A stretch of 64,000 nucleotides of DNA from Staphylococcus auricularis (lineage in GTDB: Bacteria; Bacillota; Bacilli; Staphylococcales; Staphylococcaceae), in contig NZ_LLER01000007.1 of NCBI RefSeq assembly GCF_001500315.1, forward strand, positions 119,679 through 183,678, written 5' to 3'. The translations under genes were made by a program, and so were the position numbers. Shown here in pieces: positions 19,306-27,378 of this stretch. The notes below the pieces were generated by a model that searched no databases, was not told where the DNA came from, and was given only the letters and a program-made list of their open reading frames with translations. How positions within the stretch are numbered: the stretch's first letter is position 1; every line of letters starts with the position of its first letter.

Positions 19306-20402
19306 TGGCATTAACAGCAGGTATTGTAGGCTTGCCAAACGTCGGAAAGTCTACGCTATTTAACGCAATCACAAAAGCAGGCGCGCTCGCCGCAAACTAC
19401 CCTTTCGCTACGATCGATCCTAACGTCGGCATTGTAGAAGTACCCGATAGTCGTTTATCTGTATTAACAGACATGGTTGGACCTAAAAAAACAATACCAA
19501 CTACATTCGAATTTACAGATATTGCCGGTATCGTTAAAGGTGCATCTAAAGGTGAAGGACTTGGTAATAAATTCTTATCTCACATCCGTGAAGTAGATGC
19601 GATCTGCCAAGTTGTGCGTGCGTTCGACGACGATAATGTGACACACGTATCTGGTAAAGTGGATCCTATCGATGATATCGAAATCATCAACATGGAACTT
19701 GTCCTTGCAGACTTAGAATCTGTTGAAAAACGTTTACCTAAATTAGAAAAAATGGCACGTCAAAAAGATAAAAATGCTGAAAACGAAGTACGCATTTTAA
19801 CAACGATCAAAGAAGCGTTAGAAAATGGACAACCTGTGCGCAGTATTGATTTTAATGAAGAAGATAAAAAATACGTGAAACAAGCACAATTATTAACGTC
19901 TAAAGAAATGTTATACATCGCAAACGTTGGTGAAGATGAAATTGGCGATGACGATAATGAAAAAGTGAAAGCTATCCGTGAATACGCTGAAAACGAAGGT
20001 TCACAAGTCATTGTTATCAGTGCGAAAATCGAAGAAGAAATTGCGACGTTAGATGAAGAGGATAAAGCGATGTTCTTAGAAGACTTAGGTATTGAAGAAC
20101 CTGGATTAAATCGCTTAATCCGCATTACTTATGACTTACTAGGCCTTGCGACATTCTTCACTGCAGGTGTAGAAGAAGTTCGCGCATGGACATTTACAAA
20201 AGGTATGACAGCACCACAATGTGCGGGCGTTATTCATACTGACTTTGAACGTGGCTTCATTCGTGCAGAAGTGACAAGCTATGAAGATTATGTTGAACAT
20301 GATGGTGAACATGGTGCGAAAGAAGCGGGTAAACAACGCTTAGAAGGTAAAGAATACATCATGCAAGATGGCGACATCGTTCACTTCAGATTTAATGTAT
20401 AA
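19305..20402 (+). CDS. ychF: Ribosome-associated ATPase/GTPase YchF (OLA1 family)
   Basis: 365 residues. P-loop GLPNVGKST at 8-16, switch region [27 protein letters not shown], helical insert at about 130-200, and a C-terminal TGS-like domain ([14 protein letters not shown], then FNV at the end). YchF proteins bind ATP better than GTP and associate with ribosomes; they modulate stress responses. It overlaps the DUF951 gene by one base and ends before a strong terminator. Confidence 0.95.
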   Translation: MALTAGIVGLPNVGKSTLFNAITKAGALAANYPFATIDPNVGIVEVPDSRLSVLTDMVGPKKTIPTTFEFTDIAGIVKGASKGEGLGNKFLSHIREVDAICQVVRAFDDDNVTHVSGKVDPIDDIEIINMELVLADLESVEKRLPKLEKMARQKDKNAENEVRILTTIKEALENGQPVRSIDFNEEDKKYVKQAQLLTSKEMLYIANVGEDEIGDDDNEKVKAIREYAENEGSQVIVISAKIEEEIATLDEEDKAMFLEDLGIEEPGLNRLIRITYDLLGLATFFTAGVEEVRAWTFTKGMTAPQCAGVIHTDFERGFIRAEVTSYEDYVEHDGEHGAKEAGKQRLEGKEYIMQDGDIVHFRFNV

Positions 20403-20439
20403 GTGAATTGTGTTGATTGGAATGCGATAAACATATAGA

Positions 20440-20486
20440 AAAACACGCCCTTTAGACTGCGGTAAGTCTAGAAGGCGTGTTTTTTA
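20440..20486. terminator. Bidirectional terminator ychF / GH25 gene
   Basis: Long hairpin with arms around AACACGCC and GGCGTGTT extended by TTTAGACT/AGTCTAGA, flanked by A-runs and T-runs on both sides. Confidence 0.9.
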
Positions 20487-20489
20487 AGT

Positions 20490-21299
20490 TTAATTACTTT
20501 TAGATTTTTTAGTGAACCAACTTGGTTTAACGTCAGGTGAAATGTAGCTAGCATCAACATTTTGATCTAATATTTTAGAGTAATATTCATCTGTATATTG
20601 CCATAGTACGTGTGGGCTTTCTGGACGTGTTGTATAATTTGCTAACCAGACACCATCATATTCTTGAGCTGCTGATTCAGCATGGTTGAGCATGAAGTTT
20701 TCATAAGAATAGAATAAGACTTTTTTCTTACCTGCTAAACTTTTCATTTCATCATACCAAGCAGCTGTTGCTTTATTAGATGAACCGGATGTTACTGAGT
20801 CTGTTTCAAAATCATTGATGTAGAAACTTGCTTTAGGTGCACGATTATATAAGGTTTGTGCTTCGTAACGTGCATCAGCTATATTTTCGTACATACTGTA
20901 TGAGTAGACACCGAATTTCATATTTTGTTTATCTAATAAATTTGAATTATGTTCAAGGACTTCGTCGACATATTCTGATCCGTATTGACCACGAATAATA
21001 ATGAAGTCATATTCTTTTTTCAGTTTTTTAACTTGTTTTTTAGTCAACTCGCCTTGCCACTCAGATAAGTCCAAGATACGTTCTCCATTTTCAGATTCAG
21101 TGGTGTTTGATGACCCGGCTGATCGATCTTGCGTATTCGGAGCGGCTGCTTCAGGGTGTTGCTGTAGGTATTCCTTGTAGCCAGATCCCATTGTACCTCT
21201 TTCGGATTGTTCAGCAGAGGCTTGCGTTGTTGTGAATGGAATGGCTGCTACCAATATTGCGATGATTAACACGATGCTCTTTTTCAAAAAAGCGCGCAC
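20490..21299 (-). CDS. Secreted GH25 lysozyme-like protein
   Basis: 269 residues from GTG at 21299, chosen because AGGAGG lies seven bases upstream and the product begins with a good signal peptide: VRAFLKK, a hydrophobic core, then cleavage after ASA. An ATG 75 bases further upstream has no such support. After a short low-complexity linker (about 35-70) comes a GH25 fold: LDLSEWQG, FIIIRGQYG, FGVYSYS and FYINDFET, where the Asp and Glu of the last motif correspond to the GH25 catalytic acids. Predicted to cut the glycan of peptidoglycan outside the cell. S. aureus has a related gene near the same ribosomal cluster. Confidence 0.8.
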   Translation of the reverse strand: MRAFLKKSIVLIIAILVAAIPFTTTQASAEQSERGTMGSGYKEYLQQHPEAAAPNTQDRSAGSSNTTESENGERILDLSEWQGELTKKQVKKLKKEYDFIIIRGQYGSEYVDEVLEHNSNLLDKQNMKFGVYSYSMYENIADARYEAQTLYNRAPKASFYINDFETDSVTSGSSNKATAAWYDEMKSLAGKKKVLFYSYENFMLNHAESAAQEYDGVWLANYTTRPESPHVLWQYTDEYYSKILDQNVDASYISPDVKPSWFTKKSKSN

Positions 21300-21456
21300 A
21301 GTGAAATCCTCCTTTTTGTATGTATAGTGGATGCATTTTTGTAAATAATGAAAAACAAAATTTGCATAGTTCAAATGTTAAATGACATGAATGGATTCTT
21401 CAACCAACTTCAGCATAGGCAAGGTGATGATGAGCGATCGGAATTAATAAAAATCA

Positions 21457-21485
21457 TTGTAAAAAGTAATGTGCTGTGCTATAAT
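21457..21485 (+). promoter_or_regulatory. Promoter of rpsF-ssb-rpsR
   Basis: TTGTAA (21457-21462), 17-nt spacer and a perfect TATAAT (21480-21485). Start near 21492. Confidence 0.75.
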
Positions 21486-21491
21486 ATCGGA

Positions 21492-21570
21492 ATGTGAGTA
21501 ATTAAAAATTATTCCTTGCTTGTTTGTAATTAAGACAAGCCGTATAGACCATAAGGAGGTGCAAGAAATC
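21492..21570 (+). promoter_or_regulatory. Possible S6:S18 ribosomal-protein leader
   Basis: Short 5' leader of rpsF. It can form the stem GCTTGT/ACAAGC (about 21518-21541) followed by CCG. A stem beside a CCG-containing bulge is what the S6:S18 autoregulatory leader uses in Firmicutes. Judged by eye only. Confidence 0.4.
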
Positions 21571-21876
21571 ATGAGAACATACGAAATTATGTACGTAGTT
21601 CGTCCGAATATGGAAGATGATGCTAGAAAAGCAGTTGTAGAACGCTTTAATGGTATCTTAGCTTCTAAAGGATCAGAAGTTTTAGAAGAAAAAGATTGGG
21701 GCAAACGTCGTTTAGCATACGAAATCAATGATTTCAAAGAAGGTTACTACAATATTGTACGTATCCAAACTGATAACAACGACGCAACAGATGAATTCCA
21801 ACGTTTAGCTAAAATTAGCGATGATATCATCCGTTACATCGTGATCAATGAAGACGAAGATAAAACTAGAAAATAA
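21571..21876 (+). CDS. rpsF: 30S ribosomal protein S6
   Basis: 101 residues from the ATG at 21571, which follows AAGGAGGTGC; an upstream ATG at 21520 is in frame but inside the leader. It opens [13 protein letters not shown] and contains [11 protein letters not shown], both S6 signatures. It binds S18 in the 30S platform. First gene of the rpsF-ssb-rpsR operon. Confidence 0.97.
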   Translation: MRTYEIMYVVRPNMEDDARKAVVERFNGILASKGSEVLEEKDWGKRRLAYEINDFKEGYYNIVRIQTDNNDATDEFQRLAKISDDIIRYIVINEDEDKTRK

Positions 21877-21895
21877 ATTTAACGGGGGTGCTTAA

Positions 21896-22411
21896 ATGAT
21901 AAATAGAGTTGTATTAGTCGGTCGTTTAACGAAAGATCCAGAATATAGAACAACACCCTCAGGCGTGAGCGTTGCGACATTTACGCTTGCTGTAAACCGT
22001 ACGTTTACGAACGCACAAGGTGAACGTGAAGCAGATTTCATTAACTGTGTGGTATTTAGAAAACAAGCAGATAATGTAAGCAACTACTTATTTAAAGGTA
22101 GTTTAGCTGGCGTAGATGGACGTTTACAATCACGTAGTTATGAAAACCAAGAAGGTCGACGTATCTTTGTGACAGAAGTTGTATGCGACAGTGTTCAATT
22201 CCTTGAACCTAAAGGTCAAAACCAAAGACATTCACAAGATGGAAACAACAATTTCCAAAACTTTGGTCAAAACAACTTTGGCGGACAACAATCCGGTCAA
22301 AATACGTCATCTTACTCAAACAATAACGATAATGGTGGATCACAATCTGATAACCCATTCGCAAATGCTAATGGACCTATCGATATCAGTGATGACGATT
22401 TACCATTCTAA
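21896..22411 (+). CDS. ssb: Single-stranded DNA-binding protein
   Basis: 171 residues. OB-fold at 1-110 ([42 protein letters not shown]), a Gln/Asn/Gly-rich flexible tail, and the acidic tip DISDDDLPF that recruits replication and repair partners. Essential replicative SSB, in its usual place between rpsF and rpsR. GGGGGTG precedes the start. Confidence 0.96.
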   Translation: MINRVVLVGRLTKDPEYRTTPSGVSVATFTLAVNRTFTNAQGEREADFINCVVFRKQADNVSNYLFKGSLAGVDGRLQSRSYENQEGRRIFVTEVVCDSVQFLEPKGQNQRHSQDGNNNFQNFGQNNFGGQQSGQNTSSYSNNNDNGGSQSDNPFANANGPIDISDDDLPF

Positions 22412-22454
22412 TAGAAACGCATTAAATTAATATATTTAAAGGAGGCAGCAAACC

Positions 22455-22697
22455 ATGGCAGGTGGACCAAGAAGAGGCGGTCGTCGTCGTAAAAAAGTTT
22501 GCTATTTCACAGCAAACGGAATTACACACATCGACTATAAAGACACAGACTTATTAAAACGTTTTATTTCAGAACGCGGTAAAATCTTACCTCGTCGTGT
22601 TACAGGTACTTCAGCTAAATATCAACGTATGTTGACTACAGCTATCAAACGTGCACGTCATATGGCATTATTACCATACGTTCACGAAGATCAATAA
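22455..22697 (+). CDS. rpsR: 30S ribosomal protein S18
   Basis: 80 residues. A basic, Arg/Gly-rich N-terminus ([12 protein letters not shown]), [15 protein letters not shown], and [19 protein letters not shown] are diagnostic for S18. The CY Cys near residue 15 is present, but no four-Cys zinc set. GGAGG lies upstream of the start. Pairs with S6 in the 30S subunit. Confidence 0.97.
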   Translation: MAGGPRRGGRRRKKVCYFTANGITHIDYKDTDLLKRFISERGKILPRRVTGTSAKYQRMLTTAIKRARHMALLPYVHEDQ

Positions 22698-22711
22698 TAA
22701 ATATTGATGTG

Positions 22712-22750
22712 AAAACCCCTGTAGGGAGCAGCCCTACAGGGGTTTTTTTG
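22712..22750 (+). terminator. Terminator of rpsF operon
   Basis: Stem AACCCCTGTAGGG / CCCTACAGGGGTT followed by seven T. Confidence 0.93.
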
Positions 22751-22762
22751 GTTCTATACTTT

Positions 22763-23175
22763 TGTCGGTTGATGAGTAAAATCATCATCCGACTTTATTG
22801 TAAAGAATGCCATCAATCCTTTACAGCTCGCTCTCCGTATATTCAACCTAAATCTTTAATTTCTAGTAGTGTTAAATTAATTTATTGCAGAAAAAGCAGC
22901 TGAAGTTCGCTCTGAAAAAGCAATAGCTGAAGATGTACTTGTCTCACCCTCCACTGTTCATAGAAAGATGAATGTGTTAGCTAAGCAAGTGAAACCCAAA
23001 GTCACTACCTTGCCTTCATATCTTACTTTTGATAAATTTAAATCTACTAGAGATGTTTCAGCTGCGATGAGTTTTATTTATTGTGAGGCTGAAACACATA
23101 AAATTGCTGATATTTTACCAGATCGTAGATGACGCCAACTCACAGAGTATTTTTCGCATTTTTACTCGTACTCGC
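22763..23175 (+). pseudogene. ISL3-family transposase relic
   Basis: Three fragments in different frames add up to the middle of an ISL3 (IS1181-like) transposase: CKECHQSFTARSPYIQPK (a zinc-finger-like part), then AIAEDVLVSPSTVHRKM (the helix-turn-helix region), then FDKFKSTRDVSAAMSFIYC and HKIADILPDRR around the first catalytic Asp. Frameshifts lie near 22880, a stop follows DRR at 23130, and both ends of the element are missing. No terminal inverted repeats were recognised. Dead insertion sequence marking the edge of the accessory patch that begins right after rpsR. Confidence 0.75.
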
Positions 23176-23179
23176 AAAG

Positions 23180-23300
23180 TCAGGTGAGCAGGTTTTTGAG
23201 TGTCTACTTTTAAAGGTTTAGCATTATTTAAATAAAAACTAAAGTATAAAATAAAGATAAAAACAAGCACTAAAAATACACATAGATTAAATATCTTCAT
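23180..23300 (-). pseudogene. N-terminal stub of a small membrane protein
   Basis: An ATG at 23300 overlaps the end of the DUF3885 gene and gives MKIFNLCVFLVLVFIFILYF, a clean membrane helix. After about 26 residues the frame runs into sequence that belongs to the ISL3 relic. It looks like a gene cut off by the insertion. Length and function of the original are unknown. Confidence 0.3.
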
Positions 23301-23895
23301 TATTAAGGTCCAATATTAAATCATTATACTTTTTAGAATATCTTACAAAGTCTTTAGTATTATTAAAAGCTAACCAAAGTCCTCTATCATCATACAAATG
23401 ATATATTAAATTTTTATTATTACTAATTATATATATTTCAGAATAATTGTAATCCTGATTGATATTAGGAATTAACCCTTTAAAATCTTGATTGGAAATA
23501 GCTTTTAATAATTTTTTATATTTTATGTCTTTTATGGAACAATTATAGGAAAACTCCTCGCACAAAATATTATCATCATTTGCTTTTGTATATTCTTTAA
23601 AGTAAGATAATTTGTCTATAGTTAATGATGTAAATTTTTTTATAACATTCGTTTTTTTGTAAGGGTTATTATAAATATATACAACATGAACAAAATTTAT
23701 AGAATCCGAAGGTGAGAATAAATCTTCAAAAATGTTTATTGCATTTTTATATACAGTTAAAAAATAATCATTATTAATAGTCTTGCCATCTTCTAAAAAC
23801 TGGTACTTACCTTCGTTTAAATTTAAATGAATTGCATTTTTTACAACTCTAAAATTTAACTTTTTGATATTCAAATCATTTATATCAAAGTACAT
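23287..23895 (-). CDS. DUF3885-like protein, probable orphan immunity protein
   Basis: 202 residues, AT-rich and Asn/Lys-rich compared with neighbours. The C-terminal motif LIYHLYDDRGLWLAF and the FEDLFSPSD stretch near residue 55 resemble DUF3885 proteins, which are common next to polymorphic toxin genes and are thought to be immunity factors. It begins 13 bases after a decayed toxin C-terminal region on the same strand, as expected for a toxin-immunity pair. AAGGTG precedes the start. Family call is by eye; the immunity role is inference from context. Confidence 0.6.
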   Translation of the reverse strand: MYFDINDLNIKKLNFRVVKNAIHLNLNEGKYQFLEDGKTINNDYFLTVYKNAINIFEDLFSPSDSINFVHVVYIYNNPYKKTNVIKKFTSLTIDKLSYFKEYTKANDDNILCEEFSYNCSIKDIKYKKLLKAISNQDFKGLIPNINQDYNYSEIYIISNNKNLIYHLYDDRGLWLAFNNTKDFVRYSKKYNDLILDLNNEDI

Positions 23896-23908
23896 AATTT
23901 ATAGCACC

Positions 23909-24195
23909 TTATTCCCTCAAAATTTTTCCATCTTTAGTCAAAGAGACCTTTCTTTGTCCTTTGTTATTTATTAACTTCCAATAAGATCTACCATGTGGCT
24001 TTCCTTTATTTTTAGAAATAGTCCATTTAGGTTTCGGATCTCTCCATGTAGGATTTTTCCTTTTAATTTTTGAGTAAATTTACCAATGTTCATACCTCTA
24101 TCGTTCAGTAAACTTTTATTAATACTTTTAGCTATATTATGAGTATTAGATTTTACAGCATCATCATCCTTAGTAAAAGTTGTTGTTGGTAAACT
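23909..24195 (-). pseudogene. Polymorphic-toxin C-terminal relic
   Basis: Reading the minus strand, one frame gives KSINKSLLNDRGMNIGKFTQ. A second frame, joined after a shift near 24060, gives NPTWRDPKPKWTISKN and then HGRSYWKLINNKGQRKVSL, ending KDGKILRE. The HGxxYWKLxNxKGxR...DGK pattern resembles the ends of secreted polymorphic toxins (Ntox21-like, uncertain). The N-terminal delivery part is absent: a stop lies at 24196-24198. The relic immediately precedes the DUF3885 gene. Confidence 0.55.
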
Positions 24196-24316
24196 CTATT
24201 TTACTGGAATTTTGATTATAGGGCACATTTTTATGTGTTGCACTTAAATTGTAAATTCATCAATAAAAGAGGCCGCGCACGTAGGTGACCTCTTTAAAAC
24301 AGGAAGCATGAGCGCA

Positions 24317-24851
24317 TTATCTTGGCGCATCTTTATAGTCTGTGAATATAGCTTTGTGGTTGTATTTGAGATAAATTTTAAAGTATTTAAACAAGGCACG
24401 GCTTACTTTATAGCATACTGGAATTAAGATGATTCCTATAGCAAAAAATCCAAGACTAAGTAGCAATTCAAATAGTTCGAACGGTTGTATTTGTAAAAAC
24501 ACAGTGACTAAATAGACGAACGGACTTAAGGTGAAGATTACCACTAGTGACCACATAATGAGAATAGAGCTTAAAGCAACTAAAATCACAATAGAAAATA
24601 ATAGCACGTTAAATACGATTGATCCAAACAAAGCGAAATAATTCATCTTTTTATCCTCCTTCTCTTCAGAAATCCCATTAATTAGATATTCTAAGGGAAC
24701 ATCATAGATTGAACTCAGAGCTTCTAATACATAGACATTTGGTAAAGTGACACCTTGAAATAGTTTGACGTGTGACAAATAATTTTTGGGCTACGTCCTC
24801 TTGGGTTAAATCTTTGCTTTCTCTAGCCTCTTTTAAATATTCTGCTAACAT
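24317..24851 (-). pseudogene. XRE-family regulator with membrane tail, frameshifted
   Basis: The ATG at 24851 follows AAGGAGGC and encodes MLAEYLKEARESKDLTQEDV and RQTIS, a standard XRE helix-turn-helix. About 10 bases seem to be missing right after RQTIS near 24770, where KWE would be expected. The other frame resumes with QGVTLPNVYVLEALSSIYDV, then three membrane helices (about residues 46-68, 72-94 and 98-120 of the second fragment). A regulator tied to a membrane domain, now broken inside its DNA-recognition region. Confidence 0.7.
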
Positions 24852-25150
24852 AAGCTTGCCTCCTTGTTTCTACACTTTCTATTTTTAACACATTGAGATC
24901 AAAAGCAAAGCATAATCAAAGCAACAACCCTGTTACATGTAGGACATAATAGGGTTTATTGAGTATTTGATGAGAAAATATATATTGAAATTTTCGGTAG
25001 AGCACAGAGAAGGATGCGTGGAGGTGAGACTACCCGCACGCTTAATATAAGTAATAAATGAATACTTTTGAGAGAATATAATCATAATAAAATAATGAAT
25101 TAAATTTTGTGTTATTATAAAACTGAAAGATATAACTGGAAGGTTAAAAA

Positions 25151-25300
25151 ATGCAGAAAAATGATGCGAAAACACTTAAAGTTACGTTCTCTGGGTTAGC
25201 TACATTTCTCTTTTTTATTTCAGGATTATATTTTATTGCTCTGTTTTGGTTTATTCTTACAGTCGTATTTGCAGGACAAAACACAACAACAAACAAATAA
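25151..25300 (+). CDS. Small membrane protein (49 aa)
   Basis: ATG at 25151 with GGAAGG seven bases upstream. The product has a hydrophilic N-terminus (MQKNDAKTLKV), one long hydrophobic stretch of about 30 residues that could be one or two helices, and a short polar tail. No family recognised. The next small membrane gene begins 29 bases downstream on the same strand, so the two probably share a transcript. Confidence 0.5.
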   Translation: MQKNDAKTLKVTFSGLATFLFFISGLYFIALFWFILTVVFAGQNTTTNK

Positions 25301-25329
25301 AAATAAATTAGGAGTGAAGGGTGAAATAA

Positions 25330-25596
25330 ATGTCCTTACCTGAAATTGTCATATATGCTTATGCTGCAATAGTAATTATATTTGTTATTGTTTGGGAGGT
25401 TATATTGAAAAAATCAGTCGTATACACATTTATTGCATTATTTAGTGCTTTTATCGTATCATTTTTAATCAAATATTTCTGGATAAATCAATCATTGAAA
25501 ACAGCTTTTTGGTATACATTCGGCCCTCTTATACCTACTATTATTGTTTTTGTTATCATTTATTTAGCTGATAAAGTATATAAAAATGAAGACTAG
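25330..25596 (+). CDS. Small membrane protein (88 aa)
   Basis: 88 residues with three hydrophobic segments at about 5-25, 30-48 and 60-82, short loops, and a charged C-terminus (DKVYKNED). Ribosome site GGAGTGAAGGG upstream. No recognised family; the pattern is that of small integral membrane proteins common in staphylococcal accessory DNA. Probably paired with the 49-residue gene before it. Confidence 0.6.
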   Translation: MSLPEIVIYAYAAIVIIFVIVWEVILKKSVVYTFIALFSAFIVSFLIKYFWINQSLKTAFWYTFGPLIPTIIVFVIIYLADKVYKNED

Positions 25597-25636
25597 CTGA
25601 CTTTGGTTTTATTGATTTGATTAACGACTTAAACTT

Positions 25637-25777
25637 TTATTTTTCGACTTTTTCTAACCCAATGATGAAGAGGAGAAGTACAGGCAATAACATAAATGGC
25701 GCGAAGAGAGAAAAGAATAAAAATCCAGCGATCATGATAAGATATGTTTCGTCTATTTTATAGTTTCCGATTCTCAT
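25637..25777 (-). CDS. Small membrane protein (46 aa)
   Basis: ATG at 25777 with AAGGGGA upstream on the minus strand. Reads MRIGNYKIDETYLIMIAGFL, then a second hydrophobic run ending GLEKVEK. Two predicted helices with charged ends. Function unknown. It converges with the 88-residue gene. Confidence 0.5.
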   Translation of the reverse strand: MRIGNYKIDETYLIMIAGFLFFSLFAPFMLLPVLLLFIIGLEKVEK

Positions 25778-25845
25778 AAGACTATCCCCTTTTCATATCA
25801 TTTTAAGAGATGGAGAGCGATGTGATCCCTTAATAGGCACCTGAT

Positions 25846-26013
25846 TTATCGTTCTCTCTTTACATCTTCATAGCAAATACCGACACCCACTGCCAAACTA
25901 CTCATTTGAAAATCCATTTTAACTATTTCGATATGCACATTTTCTTGTAAAAATTCATTCACTTTATTGTCGAGGCTTGAAGATGATAATGCGACAAAGT
26001 TTACAAATTTCAT
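25846..26013 (-). CDS. Cse60-like small protein (55 aa)
   Basis: ATG at 26013 with AAGGAGAG upstream. It contains LDNKVNEFLQENVHIEIVKM, which follows the pattern of the Cse60 family (short proteins with a conserved VNEFL and a dIK strand). In Bacillus Cse60 is a sporulation-linked protein, but non-sporulating Firmicutes and phages carry relatives of unknown role. No signal peptide or membrane helix. Family call is by pattern only. Confidence 0.5.
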   Translation of the reverse strand: MKFVNFVALSSSSLDNKVNEFLQENVHIEIVKMDFQMSSLAVGVGICYEDVKRER

Positions 26014-26292
26014 GACGCTCTCTCTCCTTTTATTTTTTTAACCTCTGCATTTTATAAAAATTATAATTAGTGTTAATCACAACATAACATATTTTGTACA
26101 ATTACACTTCGTATATCCCTTTTAGATATAAAATAATAGAATTGAATTTGGACCCTGCTACTCTGATATTTTAGACGCCCAGCACACTCCCCTTATGCTC
26201 ACTATGTGTTTTAAATATATCTCACTGGTTATAGTGTTATGTGAAAATAAGTACTTTTATTTAAAATACAGATAGAGAGAGGATATTAACTA

Positions 26293-27168
26293 ATGAGCCA
26301 AAATGAAGAACAATTAAGCAAACAACCGCAACCTGATCAAGCGGAAGATCAAGCATTCTTCCCGTCTCCGTTTTCTTTAAGTCAGTATACTGGCCCTAAG
26401 ACAGATTTCGATGGTGTGAATTATAAAGACGCTTACCAAGGTGACAAATGGAAAATTTTAGTCATCGCAACAGAGGAACGTTATGTATTTTTAGAAAATG
26501 AAAAGATGTTTTCTACAGGTAATCATCCCGTAGAAATGTTATTACCGTTACATCATATGATGGAAGCAGGTTTCGACGTAGAAATAGCTACAATCACAGG
26601 ATATCCAGTTAAACTTGAGTTATGGGCTATGCCTCAACAAGATGAAGCAGTTATGCAAACATATGAACAACTCAAACCGAAATTGAAACAACCTAAAGCA
26701 TTAAAAGAAGTTATCACAAATGAACTTGGCGCTGATTCAGATTACTTAGCTGTGTTTATACCTGGTGGTCATGGTGCACTCGTAGGCTAACCTGAGAGTA
26801 CAGAAGTTCAACAAACGTTGGATTGGGCTCTAGAACAAGATAAATATATGATTAGTATTTGTCATGGCCCAGCCGCGTTCTTATCAGCTTCACTTAACCG
26901 TGAAAGTAATCCATTTGATGGATATGCGATGTGCGTATTCCCGGATGCTTTAGATGAAGGTGACAATGTCGATATGGGTTACTTACCAGGTAAACTCAGA
27001 TGGCTACTTGCGGATGCATTAACAAAACAAGGCGTGAACGTGTTAAATGACGACATGTCTGGTCAGACACATCAAGATCGTAAACTACTCACAGACGACA
27101 GCCCACTTGCTTCTAATGCCCTCGGTAAAATGGCTGCAGAAGTATTAGTAAAAGCAGTCAATGAATAA
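26293..27168 (+). pseudogene. hchA: Hsp31/HchA glyoxalase III chaperone with internal stop
   Basis: Two in-frame halves (165 and 116 residues) are separated only by TAA at 26788-26790. The text reads [15 protein letters not shown], where relatives have Leu, so one base change (TTA to TAA) explains it. Conserved DJ-1/PfpI superfamily features remain: the HchA N-terminal cap, nucleophile elbow SICHGPAAF, and an Asp/His-containing tail. HchA detoxifies methylglyoxal and protects glycated proteins. The product would be cut before the catalytic Cys, so the gene is inactive unless the stop is read through or is an error. Its own terminator follows. Confidence 0.85.
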
Positions 27169-27189
27169 TTAGATTCATAATTTAAATAG

Positions 27190-27222
27190 CGAAACTAGGG
27201 CCATAAGGGTCCTAGTTTTTTA
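27190..27222 (+). terminator. Terminator of hchA
   Basis: Stem AAACTAGGRCC / GGTCCTAGTTT-like hairpin at 27192-27217, followed by a T-run. Confidence 0.85.
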
Positions 27223-27378
27223 TTATTTGAAGCAAAATATAAGTGGCTTATTTTCCGTATTCATTATATAATTATGCTAATTAATTTTACACATTTGATC
27301 TAATGTTAATCATGGAATATAAATAGCAAACATAACAACTAAAATTGTGCTAATTTTCCAAAAATAAGGAGGGTTACG

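Noticed and set aside
24181..24270. Possible IS end around the AAACTCTATTTTACTGGAAT stretch
   Set aside because: It feels like a familiar staphylococcal IS terminus, but I could not name the element or find a partner inverted repeat in the window.
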